Notes under the pieces: generated by a model
The model's database searches: none
What the model was told of the DNA's origin: nothing
What the model saw: only the letters and a program-made list of their open reading frames with translations
Shown here: piece after piece, positions 52,236 through 60,361 of the stretch
How the letters are laid out: every line of letters begins with the position of its first letter
How positions within the stretch are numbered: position 1 is the stretch's first letter
Assembly (NCBI GenBank): GCA_963843285.1
Contig: CAWJJO010000005.1
Coordinates: forward strand, 137,062 to 201,061
Direction: 5' to 3'
From: CAZDDB01 sp963843285
Lineage (GTDB): Bacteria > Acidobacteriota > HRBIN11 > JAKEFK01
Length of the DNA stretch: 64,000 nt
Position numbers and translations under genes: made by a program

Positions 52236-52787
52236 ATGAAGATCTATACAAAGACAGGAGATGGTGGTGAAACCGGCCTATTCCGCGGACCGCGTGTTCC
52301 CAAACACGATCCACGCGTGGATGCCTACGGAAACGTCGATGAGCTGAATGCGCTTCTTGGAGTACTTCTCCCGGAAATTCAAGATCCGGAGATCCGCGAC
52401 CTGATCGCCTCCATCCAGCATGAGCTATTCGAAGTGGGTGCAGATCTTGCAACGCCTCAACAAGTAGAACGCGATCACGAAATGCGAATTCCAAATTCCA
52501 TGACGGCGCGTTTGGAAGCTGCGATCGACAGTTTTGAAGAACGCCTGCCGGAGCTGACCCAATTCATCCTTCCCGGCGGCAGCAAAGGCGGAGCGTTGCT
52601 TCATTACGCCCGCACCATTTGCCGGCGCGCGGAACGCAAGGTCTCTAGATTGAAAGAACAACAAATGATGGGTCCGGAAATTCTCATCTATCTGAATCGT
52701 CTCTCTGATCTGCTTTTCGTTCTGGCACGTACGGAAAACCACAAAAGCGGTTCTCCCGAAGTGATATGGAAAAAACGCACCACCTGA
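52236..52787 (+). CDS. pduO: Cob(I)alamin adenosyltransferase, PduO type
   Basis: 183 residues. Makes adenosylcobalamin from ATP and cob(I)alamin. TKTGDGGETGLF (5-16) binds ATP, DAYGNVDELNALLG forms the conserved helix, and ILPGGSKGGALLHYARTICRRAER carries the catalytic Arg. The ending LFVLARTENH is standard. It probably supplies the methylmalonyl-CoA mutase served by MeaB (inference). The methyltransferase gene begins inside its last 22 bp. Confidence 0.95.
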   Translation: MKIYTKTGDGGETGLFRGPRVPKHDPRVDAYGNVDELNALLGVLLPEIQDPEIRDLIASIQHELFEVGADLATPQQVERDHEMRIPNSMTARLEAAIDSFEERLPELTQFILPGGSKGGALLHYARTICRRAERKVSRLKEQQMMGPEILIYLNRLSDLLFVLARTENHKSGSPEVIWKKRTT

Positions 52788-53461
52788 CCGAGCGTCCGCG
52801 GGGCGTGATGGGCGGCGAATATCATCACGACAGACTCAAGAGTCCGGGACCACGCTATCGCCTGAAGCGCCGCGCACTGGAGGCAGCCCGCATTGTGCGC
52901 CAACACGCTCCCGAGAATCCTCGAATCCTGGATATGGGAACCGCGGATGGGCTCATGTTGGACATCGTATGTCAGGCCACTCATCCCTCACTGGCAGTCG
53001 GAATCGATCTTTCATGGGAACTCCTGCAAACCAACGCCCGCAAGGTTCCGGTTCTCATGGCAGATGCGGAAAGACTTCCTTTCTCCGCCCTGTCTTTTGA
53101 TGCCGTGATCGCAACGGCAATCATTGAACATGTGCCTCACCCGGACAGATTCGTCGATGAAATTCGACGCGTTCTGAAACCCAACGGAGTCTGCGTCATT
53201 ACTACACCCGTTCCACTCTTTGAAGAAATTGCAAGCAAGCTTGGCTTCCTGAAAGAAGATGATCATCAGGAAACATTCACACTGAAAAAAATGGCAGGAC
53301 TGATGGTCTCCAGCCGGTTCGATCTTCTGGAAGCGGAAAAATTCATGATGTCTCCCGTCGGCTTCCCCGCAGAACAAAAACTAGAAAAAATCATGAAGCG
53401 CATCGGGCTTGCTCCCCTTCTTCTCAATCAGCTCGTCGCCGCCCGCAAAGCAGAAGGATGA
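52766..53461 (+). CDS. Class I SAM-dependent methyltransferase
   Basis: 231 residues. The Rossmann SAM-binding motif I is ILDMGTADGLMLD (near 52-64). Motif II-like MADAERLPFSALSFDAVIAT and post-motif IEHVPHPDRFVDEIRRVLKP are typical of Methyltransf_11. It overlaps pduO by 22 nt, so it is co-expressed, but the substrate cannot be read from sequence. Quinones, lipids and small metabolites are all possible. Confidence 0.9.
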   Translation: MEKTHHLTERPRGVMGGEYHHDRLKSPGPRYRLKRRALEAARIVRQHAPENPRILDMGTADGLMLDIVCQATHPSLAVGIDLSWELLQTNARKVPVLMADAERLPFSALSFDAVIATAIIEHVPHPDRFVDEIRRVLKPNGVCVITTPVPLFEEIASKLGFLKEDDHQETFTLKKMAGLMVSSRFDLLEAEKFMMSPVGFPAEQKLEKIMKRIGLAPLLLNQLVAARKAEG

Positions 53462-53482
53462 GGGATGAAGGCGGAAGGATGA

Positions 53483-54466
53483 ATGACGGAAGCCATGCGG
53501 GTGAAGTTTGAGCTCCCAAAATTTACATCAGAAGAGGCAGCCAGAATTGCGAAAGAACATTATGGAGTGAGCGCGTCCGCGCAACCGCTTCCAAGTGAAC
53601 GCGATCAAAACTTCTATTTGCGGTCCATCCATAAACAAGAATATGTCTTGAAAATCGCCAACAACTCGGAGCAAGCGGCGATTCTCGATTTGCAGAACTC
53701 CGCGATGGATTATCTTGCCGAGCAACTTCCCACTCTTGCTATTTCCAGAGTCTGCCGAAGCACAACCGGGCAATCCACGATCACAATCAGCGGCCCGGAA
53801 GGCATGACGCATTTTGTCCGTCTCTTAACATTTGTACCCGGAACGACGCTCGCACAGATTACTACCCACACAACGGAGCTGCTGCAAAGTCTTGGATTTG
53901 TTCTCGGGCAAATCGCTCACGCTTTAATCGGCTTCAGGCATCCGGCTGCAAGACGCGAGCTGAAGTGGGACATCTCACGCGCTTTGTGGATCCGCAACTA
54001 TACTCCATACATCCCAGATCAACATCGTCGCGAATTGATAGAGAACTTCCTTACTGATTTCGAAAACCGCATCCATCCTATTTTGACCACGCTTCGCAGC
54101 AGCATCATTTACAATGATGCGAACGATTATAATGTGCTCGTTGGAACAGCGAACAGAGTGATCGGAGTGATCGATTTCGGAGACATGGTATACACACAGA
54201 CCGTATGCGAGCTCGCAGTCGGGTCGGCATACGCAATGCTGGACAAACCGGATCCGCATCGCGCTCTGGCTTCTATTCTGGACGGATTCCAGAAAGCGCT
54301 TCCGCTAACGCATCCGGAACAAGAGATACTTCTCCCACTCATTTGCGCGCGTCTTTGTATCACTGTGACCAATGCCGCATATCAAAGAACCGCAGAACCC
54401 GGAAACGAGTATCTAACGATCAGTGAAACACCGGCCTGGGAACTTCTGGAAAGGCTGCTTCCATGA
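53483..54466 (+). CDS. APH-family kinase (hydroxylysine-kinase-like)
   Basis: 327 residues. It has an aminoglycoside-phosphotransferase/choline-kinase fold: YVLKIANNSE holds the ATP-binding Lys, IYNDANDYNVLV the catalytic Asp (a variant of HGDxxxxN), and GVIDFGDMVYTQ the metal-binding Asp. It overlaps the class-III aminotransferase start by 4 nt (ATGA). Human HYKK and PHYKPL, a kinase and phospho-lyase for 5-hydroxylysine, are the nearest two-gene parallel I know. The substrate is inferred, not shown. Confidence 0.82.
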   Translation: MTEAMRVKFELPKFTSEEAARIAKEHYGVSASAQPLPSERDQNFYLRSIHKQEYVLKIANNSEQAAILDLQNSAMDYLAEQLPTLAISRVCRSTTGQSTITISGPEGMTHFVRLLTFVPGTTLAQITTHTTELLQSLGFVLGQIAHALIGFRHPAARRELKWDISRALWIRNYTPYIPDQHRRELIENFLTDFENRIHPILTTLRSSIIYNDANDYNVLVGTANRVIGVIDFGDMVYTQTVCELAVGSAYAMLDKPDPHRALASILDGFQKALPLTHPEQEILLPLICARLCITVTNAAYQRTAEPGNEYLTISETPAWELLERLLP

Positions 54467-55749
54467 AAAAAGAAGAAATCCTACGCGCACGGGCCGAGCA
54501 TATCGGCAAATCCCTCAGCCTTTCCTACAGAGAGCCGCTACAGATCGTTCGTGGTTTGGGTCAGTATCTTTATGATGAAACCGGGAGAGCATATCTCGAC
54601 TGCGTGAACAACGTGGCCCACGTAGGACATTGTCACCCCCGTGTAGTGAAAGCGGGACAGGAACAAATGGCTACGCTGAACACAAACACGCGCTATCTTC
54701 ACGAAGGCATCACGCGTTATGCGGAGCGTCTTTGCGCCACATTGCCGGAACCACTACGCGTTTGTTTTTTTGTCAATTCCGGAAGCGAGGCGAACGAGCT
54801 GGCCCTGCGTCTCGCGCGGACACACACGAAACGGCAGGATGTGATTGTGATGGAAGCCGGATATCACGGCAATACAACAACTCTCATCGCGGTAAGCTCT
54901 TACAAATTCGACGGCCCGGGTGGATCGGGAGCCCTTCCCTGGGTACACAAAGTTCCGTTGCCGGACCCGTATCGCGGCGAGTTTCGTAGAGACGGTCCCC
55001 GCGCAGGCGCACAATATGCGAGGTATGTATCTAATACAGTAGAAGCAAATGCCGGTCGAGTTGCTGCATTCCTATGTGAAGCGATGCCGGGCTGCGGGGG
55101 CCAGATCATTTTCCCGAACAGCTATCTCACCGAAGCGTACCGTCACGTTCGCATGGACGGAGGAGTCTGCATCGCAGACGAAGTGCAGACAGGCTTTGGC
55201 CGTGTCGGCACGCATTTTTGGGCTTTTGAAACGCAAGGAGTCGTTCCCGACATCGTCACGATGGGAAAACCGATCGGGAACGGACATCCGATGGGTGCGG
55301 TTGTCACAACCCCTGAAATTGCCGCTTCCTTTTGCAATGGCATGGAGTACTTCAATACATTTGGCGGGAATCCCGTTTCCTGCGCCATCGGACTTGCAGT
55401 ACTGGACATCATCGAGAACGAACAGTTGCAAGCAAACGCACTGAACGTAGGAACGCATCTTCTCGCCGGTCTCCGTTCATTAATGGAAAAGCATGAGTTG
55501 ATTGGCGATGTTCGTGGAGCCGGCTTGTATATCGGGATTGAATTTGTGCGCGACCGTAACACGCTGGAGCCCGCGGCAGAGGAAGCGACATACATCATCA
55601 ATCTGATGAAGGAACGTGGCATTCTTCTCAGCACTGATGGTCCGCTCCACAACGTGATCAAAATCAAACCGCCTCTGGTTTTCACAATAGAGAATGCGGA
55701 TTCCCTTGTTTCTACCCTGGATGAAGTACTGTCAACGAACATGCGGTGA
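54463..55749 (+). CDS. Class-III aminotransferase fold protein, phospho-lyase-like
   Basis: 428 residues. PLP enzyme with FVNSGSEANELALRLAR (phosphate loop), CIADEVQTGFGRVG (Asp pairing with the pyridine N) and the Schiff-base Lys269 in VTMGKPIGNGHPMG. KPIGNGHP rather than KGLGGG is typical of the ethanolamine-phosphate and phosphohydroxylysine phospho-lyases (AGXT2L group). With the kinase in front, the pair would phosphorylate a hydroxy-amine and then eliminate phosphate and ammonia to give an aldehyde. Overlap with the kinase indicates one operon. Confidence 0.88.
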   Translation: MKKEEILRARAEHIGKSLSLSYREPLQIVRGLGQYLYDETGRAYLDCVNNVAHVGHCHPRVVKAGQEQMATLNTNTRYLHEGITRYAERLCATLPEPLRVCFFVNSGSEANELALRLARTHTKRQDVIVMEAGYHGNTTTLIAVSSYKFDGPGGSGALPWVHKVPLPDPYRGEFRRDGPRAGAQYARYVSNTVEANAGRVAAFLCEAMPGCGGQIIFPNSYLTEAYRHVRMDGGVCIADEVQTGFGRVGTHFWAFETQGVVPDIVTMGKPIGNGHPMGAVVTTPEIAASFCNGMEYFNTFGGNPVSCAIGLAVLDIIENEQLQANALNVGTHLLAGLRSLMEKHELIGDVRGAGLYIGIEFVRDRNTLEPAAEEATYIINLMKERGILLSTDGPLHNVIKIKPPLVFTIENADSLVSTLDEVLSTNMR

Positions 55750-55756
55750 GGCGACC

Positions 55757-56374
55757 CTACCTAACCACCATCGCCCGCAGTTCATCAAAATGCCGTATAG
55801 AAATATCACCCGGACGTTTGTATCCGATAAATAACACCCCCGCCGCCCGCGCGGCTTCCTCATCATAAATAGAATCACCGATGTAGCATGCGTCTGCTGT
55901 TCCGGCATTTAGCTTTTTCAGCGCTGCAAGAATCAGATCGGGCGCAGGTTTGGCTACGTTCACTTCTTCCACACCGACCGTTGTCGGCGCCAGCGAATCA
56001 AGACCTGTCGCTTGCAACAAAGATTGAATAATGGCTGTTGGAGAATTACTCGCCACTGCGATTTTCCTTCCGGCCTCAGTTAACACGCGCAACAGCTCCG
56101 CGATCCCGGGCTCGGCTTTCGCAGCTCGAGCGTGGGCCGGAAATCGTTTTTCGTAGAACTTCAAGACTTCAGCGACAGACCAATCGGGAAAAAACATTCG
56201 CTGATCTACTTCCGGCCCCTGCCCCCAGCTGGCATCAAATTCCTCTCTTGAGAGAGTTTTACCCTGCGCCTGCACGACTTCACGAATGAGACTTTCCCAG
56301 GAGCGATACGAATCGACCAGTACCCCGTCCAGATCAAAGACGAATGCATCGACAAGCTGTAAACGATTAGTCAC
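55757..56374 (-). CDS. HAD-superfamily phosphatase, phosphoglycolate-phosphatase-like
   Basis: 205 residues. The nucleophile motif is FDLDGVLVDS (Asp14, Asp16). A helical cap with SREEFDASWGQGPEVDQRMF follows, then motif II IAVASNSPTA, motif III Lys in NVAKPAPDLIL, and motif IV YIGDSIYDEEAA. The GTG start at 56374 overlaps the stop of the upstream gene by 8 nt, and a longer ATG version would overlap by 80 nt. The substrate is unknown. It is convergent with the phospho-lyase-like gene. Confidence 0.9.
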   Translation of the reverse strand: MTNRLQLVDAFVFDLDGVLVDSYRSWESLIREVVQAQGKTLSREEFDASWGQGPEVDQRMFFPDWSVAEVLKFYEKRFPAHARAAKAEPGIAELLRVLTEAGRKIAVASNSPTAIIQSLLQATGLDSLAPTTVGVEEVNVAKPAPDLILAALKKLNAGTADACYIGDSIYDEEAARAAGVLFIGYKRPGDISIRHFDELRAMVVR

Positions 56375-56891
56375 GGGCCTGTAAAACTTCGGACAACCGT
56401 TCACCTGTTTTGAAAGGCCACTCTCCAAGAAATAGCATGTCTTCAATCACCAGACGCTTGTTCTCTGTCATCACGATGACTGCATCTTCCCAGTGCATCA
56501 CGTCCGACGGACGCCCCGGATCGACGTAGGAGAAGCGAACAAAGACTTTGCTTTTCCCATCGGGTAGCTTTTCCGTACGCCCGATCTCAAAGGAGGTTGG
56601 GCCCTCAAATAAGCTGGAAAACATGCAGCCTTCAACAAAAGGCGGTTTCTCATCAGGATGATTCGCGGCGAAATCATCCTGATATTTTCGAGAGCTCTCA
56701 AACAATTCCACAAGACGGCTGCTCAGAAACGGTGCGAGGTTTTTCATGGCCGGTGGATCAGGGAGACCATCCGGTTTCGTTTCAAAATATTTTGTATAGA
56801 AGTTCTTAACGACTTGATCCGGCGAGTCGGCTGCCGTGCAAACGGTTGCCATGATCATCAGGAAAGCAGTTGCGAACGATCTGAATCTCAT
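56367..56891 (-). CDS. Secreted DUF3828-like protein
   Basis: 174 residues with a signal peptide (SFATAFLMIMATVCTAA). The mature part reads DSPDQVVKNFYTKYFETKPD, then FLSSRLVELFESSRKYQDDF and KVFVRFSYVD, and ends with a strand-rich half (VIVMTENKRLVIEDMLFLG). It resembles the NTF2-like DUF3828 fold. No catalytic residues are recognisable. It is translationally coupled to the downstream HAD gene, although the two proteins would work in different compartments. Confidence 0.72.
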   Translation of the reverse strand: MRFRSFATAFLMIMATVCTAADSPDQVVKNFYTKYFETKPDGLPDPPAMKNLAPFLSSRLVELFESSRKYQDDFAANHPDEKPPFVEGCMFSSLFEGPTSFEIGRTEKLPDGKSKVFVRFSYVDPGRPSDVMHWEDAVIVMTENKRLVIEDMLFLGEWPFKTGERLSEVLQARD

Positions 56892-56959
56892 CAGTGTTCT
56901 TGTAACACTGAACCAACTTGAGATCAAGCATCAGGAAGCGCAGCGTCCCGGCATTCTGA

Positions 56960-57006
56960 AGCGCAGGCGTCCCGCCTGCATTATGGGTCGCAGGCCTCCG
57001 GCCTGC
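56960..57006. repeat. Palindromic repeat family D, copy 3
   Basis: GCGCAGGCGTCCCGCCTGC, then CATTATGGGTC, then GCAGGCCTCCGGCCTGC: two hairpins in a row. It lies between the DUF3828-like gene and the ankyrin gene. Confidence 0.8.
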
Positions 57007-57020
57007 TTTCAATATTTCCG

Positions 57021-57989
57021 TTATTTCCCGGAGGGCATATTGGATCTGCTACGCAAAAGAGTCAGAACAGCCTGGTGACCTCCAGACTCTGCCAGCATCT
57101 CCGGCGTATTTCCTAGCCGATCGCGTGCCGTTACATCAGCACCTGCATCTACCAGAGCTTTTGTGATCTCAAGATTCCCCTTTTGTGCTGCCCAGAAAAG
57201 CGCCGTCCTGCCGTCCGGGTCCTTTTGATTCGCGTCCGCGCCGGCCAGGATCAGCGCCTGTACAACTTCTTTGCTTTGCAGAAATGCAGCCAGTTTCAAA
57301 GGGGTCCATCCGTTATTTGTTTGAGGGTCCACATCTGCACGTGCTTCGATCAACAGGATTGCTGCTTCAAATTTCTCGGCATCAATCGCCTGCATCAGGG
57401 CGGTGCTTCCCGAATAGTGCACTTTTGCATTCACATCGACTTTTGCCTGAAGCATCAGACGAATGATTTCCGTGTGTCCGCCTCTCGCGGCCCACATCAA
57501 CGCGGTCCATCCGGCATTGTCGATGACGTTCACCTCTGCTCCGTTCTTGATCAGGAGGTCCAACGCGTCTTTCTTCCCTTCACGAGCCGCATATACAAGA
57601 GCTGTTTCTCCATTCTGATCCGAAGCATTGATGTATGCCCCCGCCGACAGAAGATTGCTCACAACGTCCGTGGCCCCACGTTCCGCAGCCCACATCAGAG
57701 CGCTTTTCTCTTTCGCATCACGCGCATCGAGCTTTGCGCCGGCTTGAATCAACGCTCTCGCGACTTCAGGATTTGCTGCCCACATCAATGGAGTCTGTTG
57801 TTCTTCATTTCGTAGGTTCGCATCTGCCCCCCCAGAAAGCGCCTGTTCAACGGCTGCAACATCACCTTTTGTAGCCAGCTCGATCAGAGTGGATTTCGGA
57901 ACCTGTTGTTCCCGAGCTTCAACAGGCCAGGCTGAAAAAAGAAATGGAAACGCAAAGACGATTGCAGAAATGCCTTTGAAGTTTGTCAC
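57021..57989 (-). CDS. Exported ankyrin-repeat protein
   Basis: 322 residues. A signal peptide (GISAIVFAFPFLFSAWPVEA) precedes about eight 33-residue ankyrin repeats from residue 35 to the end. Consensus pieces such as ALMWAAERGATDVVSNLLSA, ALVYAAREGKKDALDLLIKN and ALFWAAQKGNLEITKALVDA mark the register. It is probably a periplasmic protein-binding scaffold. No catalytic domain is attached. The ligand is unknown. Confidence 0.92.
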   Translation of the reverse strand: MTNFKGISAIVFAFPFLFSAWPVEAREQQVPKSTLIELATKGDVAAVEQALSGGADANLRNEEQQTPLMWAANPEVARALIQAGAKLDARDAKEKSALMWAAERGATDVVSNLLSAGAYINASDQNGETALVYAAREGKKDALDLLIKNGAEVNVIDNAGWTALMWAARGGHTEIIRLMLQAKVDVNAKVHYSGSTALMQAIDAEKFEAAILLIEARADVDPQTNNGWTPLKLAAFLQSKEVVQALILAGADANQKDPDGRTALFWAAQKGNLEITKALVDAGADVTARDRLGNTPEMLAESGGHQAVLTLLRSRSNMPSGK

Positions 57990-58116
57990 AACCCCTCCTA
58001 TCCAGCGCGGTGGCTGAACCGGATTTTATCGTGCAGACGAATAAATCGTTTAGACTTCCGGCACGAAATGCTGTTCGAGGGAACAAACTGCCCGGGAGAG
58101 GAATAACCGATTGCAA

Positions 58117-58603
58117 CTAGGGCCGCCGCGGGAGCCACCGGTGGACCGATGCCTTGTAGTTCCGATAGTTTGCCCCGAATCGGCTTTCGAGAGCCGGCTC
58201 TTCATAAACAAGCACGAACAGGTGGGCGGCTAGGCCGAAAACAGGCGCCAGCAGAACAATGGCGGGGGACTTCAAGACCAGCCCTACACCTGCAATCACG
58301 CACAAAGCGCCCAGATACATCGGATTTCGAAGATACCGGTAAGGACCGACGGCAACGAATTCAACAGGAGGATCAAATGGAGCTGGAGTGCCCTGCCCTT
58401 TTGTTACGAACGTAACTGATACACCAAACCACGACAATACCACCTGCAATACTGAGGACAAGTCCCACCGGTCGGAGCCATGTTGGAATGACAAAAGGTA
58501 TCAGATGGTCATAAGGTCGAATCGAGGCAGCAAGCCACGACCATAGAAACACAAATCCTGCTGCATAAATCACACCTCGAACAGCAACAAACGCCTTTAA
58601 CAC
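58117..58603 (-). pseudogene. Isoprenylcysteine-methyltransferase-family membrane protein, frameshifted
   Basis: Two overlapping frames give the two halves of one protein. The N-terminal half (58603 onward, GTG start) has the family helices, with WLRPVGLVLSIAGGIVVVWC. The other frame continues TFVTKGQGTPAPFDPPVEFV, GPYRYLRNPMYLG, then YEEPALESRFGANYRNYKAS to the stop at 58117. One extra base near 58413-58419 explains the shift. The catalytic RNPMY motif survives. Sequencing error or a real lesion are both possible. It is coupled to the next gene by GTGTTAA overlap. Confidence 0.75.
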
Positions 58604-59136
58604 TCGGAACCACCAGTATGAGGATTTTCAGGTCCGCGTGAGTGAAAGGTTGGGATCCAGCGTCCTACCGTTTGAGTGTAGTGCTCGTAGGAAGGGCCAA
58701 ATTGACGATGGAGCGTTGGTTCCTCGTACGCGATCACGAATAGGTTCACAAATGCGAACCAAATCACCCAGTATATAAGGAGAGCGAGCGATCGCGTCAA
58801 TAAAAGCTCACCAAATACGATCGTTGTAACACTCAGGTACATCGGATTCCTAACGTATCGGTACAGGCCACGAACCACGAGCTGTCTCGGCGGATCGACA
58901 GGGGACAGGGTCCCGCGCCCGCTATGGGCGAACTCCCAAATGCAGATGGCAAGGAGAACCAGCCCAAGTGTGATCAACAATAGGCCAGGCAGGTTCAGCG
59001 GATCGAGTAGAGTGAAATGCATTTGCGCAAGTCCGAAATACCGCCAGGGCACGTAACCTGCGAGAACCCCTGGGAGCAAGGCAGCCCATGCGATACTCCG
59101 GATCGCAAGCCAGACTGAAGCTCTACCGTCACTCAT
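58597..59136 (-). CDS. Isoprenylcysteine-methyltransferase-family membrane protein
   Basis: 179 residues with about four helices. The family motif GLYRYVRNPMYLSVTTIVFG and a C-terminal YEEPTLHRQFGPSYEHYTQT bind SAM and substrate. Members methylate lipids or small thiols at the membrane; the substrate here is unknown. It is a paralogue of the frameshifted downstream gene, so the pair is a tandem duplication or mixed acquisition. ATG 59136 overlaps the stop of the upstream esterase remnant (ATGAGTGA). Confidence 0.85.
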   Translation of the reverse strand: MSDGRASVWLAIRSIAWAALLPGVLAGYVPWRYFGLAQMHFTLLDPLNLPGLLLITLGLVLLAICIWEFAHSGRGTLSPVDPPRQLVVRGLYRYVRNPMYLSVTTIVFGELLLTRSLALLIYWVIWFAFVNLFVIAYEEPTLHRQFGPSYEHYTQTVGRWIPTFHSRGPENPHTGGSEC

Positions 59137-59527
59137 CGGTGTGCGGCTTGAATACGTAACGAAACGCCTTGAGCGCAGCTGGATGATAAATCGTCGAATG
59201 TTTCTCATCCGGCATCCGCTCGTAATGCCAATGGACACTCGGCGGCGCATTCTGAGTGAGAATGGCCGCAAACCGGTATAGCACAGGAAGGCGTGTGCTC
59301 GGAGATTCGGCATAGCCGGGCGGGATGTAGACATTCATGCGCCGAGTCTCGCCCAGGATCTTTGAATCCATCGTGAACGTTTCACCGATGACCAACGGCA
59401 AAGCGTTTACCGCACCGGCCGGCACACCGAGCTTCAAAACGAAGAACGCCCAAACAACCGTATGCACAACAATGCGAGGCCTAATCACGCAGATAGCTCC
59501 TCGATGAAATGAGACGACAATGAACAT
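59129..59527 (-). pseudogene. Esterase-family alpha/beta hydrolase with internal deletion
   Basis: The first part (GETFTMDSKILGETRRMNVY, then IPPGYAESPSTRLPVLY) is the start of a secreted Fes/esterase-D-like hydrolase. The last part (VHWHYERMPDEKHSTIYHPA then ALKAF) is the C-terminal histidine region of the same family. About 150-200 residues, with the GxSxG nucleophile elbow, are missing between them. The reading frame is maintained. No activity is expected. The start and the coupling to the downstream methyltransferase remain. Confidence 0.7.
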
Positions 59528-59583
59528 GATATCTTAAATGGTTGTCTCCTGCACTAATGTATTCGAAGTCAATTGCACTAGTG

Positions 59584-59632
59584 GAGCGCAAGCTTCCAGC
59601 CTGCATTATGTAGCGCAGGCATCTTGCCTGCA
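59584..59632. repeat. Palindromic repeat family D, copy 4 (degenerate)
   Basis: GAGCGCAAGCTTCCAGCCTGC, CATTATGTA and GCGCAGGCATCTTGCCTGC: the same design as 56960-57006 with several changes. It lies between the esterase remnant and the cyclase remnant. Confidence 0.65.
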
Positions 59633-59646
59633 CAAAAATGCGTCTT

Positions 59647-60018
59647 TCAGTTATTTGCTGAGTGGCTCAGCCGATCCGCGAGTTCCGCCGTAATCGCGAA
59701 GTTGCCCCAAGGCGCTTTGATCAGCGTATTGAGGGCGTCTCCGATAATGTCCGGACGTTCCTCTCCAGGGACGCCAAGCATCCCAGAAATGACGGTACCG
59801 ATGCCAACCTTTACCTGGACCTGACACCTACGATCGAACTTCTGCCACAGCCCATTCGCCTTCATTTGCAGCCTGCGTAGGACTTTTACGACCGATTGCA
59901 AATCGTTAGCGGGAAAAGTCAAAAGTACCCCATCACCCATACCCTTGATGACGCGCCCACCAGTTGTTGCCGCCTCCCTGGCTACGACCGCGTAGTACTG
60001 CGCAAGAAATAAGAACAT
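59647..60018 (-). pseudogene. Truncated class-III nucleotide cyclase domain
   Basis: 123 codons matching the middle and end of an adenylate/guanylate cyclase domain: GGRVIKGMGDGVLLTFP contains the metal/purine region, then KVGIGTVISGMLGVPGEERP and PDIIGDALNTLIKAP. The N-terminal catalytic strand with its first metal Asp is absent. Just upstream the same frame holds a stop (TGA), with homologous sequence (TLIQIRRDEN) directly after it. It is probably a remnant. Confidence 0.65.
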
Positions 60019-60048
60019 GTTTTCGTCGCGTCTGATCTGTATCAGCGT

Positions 60049-60252
60049 TCAGCGCACTTGGCGACTTGATCGCCCGCCGGAACAGATTAGTTGACAGAAG
60101 CAACTATTTTTGTGACACAGTTGCGCCAGGACGAACCTGTTTCCTGCATGCGCCATGAAGATGCCAACGGAACTCGTTAGGAGGTAGGTCAGGAAGATCG
60201 ATAGGGCGAAGGGCTTGCAGCGCAGGATAGCCTTGATGATGCGGTCGATCAT
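60049..60252 (-). pseudogene. Fragment of a membrane protein
   Basis: 67 codons. The first 40 (MIDRIIKAILRCKPFALSIF, then LTYLLTSSVGIFMAHAGNRF) look like the N-terminal helix of a SpoIIM-like or related membrane protein. The rest (CHKNSCFCQLICSGGRSSRQ) is Cys/Ser-rich, unlike any protein, and ends soon. It is probably a truncated gene rather than a real small protein. Confidence 0.35.
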
Positions 60253-60361
60253 GTGCTTCTCACTCGAAGACGCGTCGTCTGATTAGGCCACCTTAGTATA
60301 GGTAGTGTCACTGAACGGGCCAGTTCGGCTCGTTGCCAGTCTCCTTCCAGCGGCATCTGCG

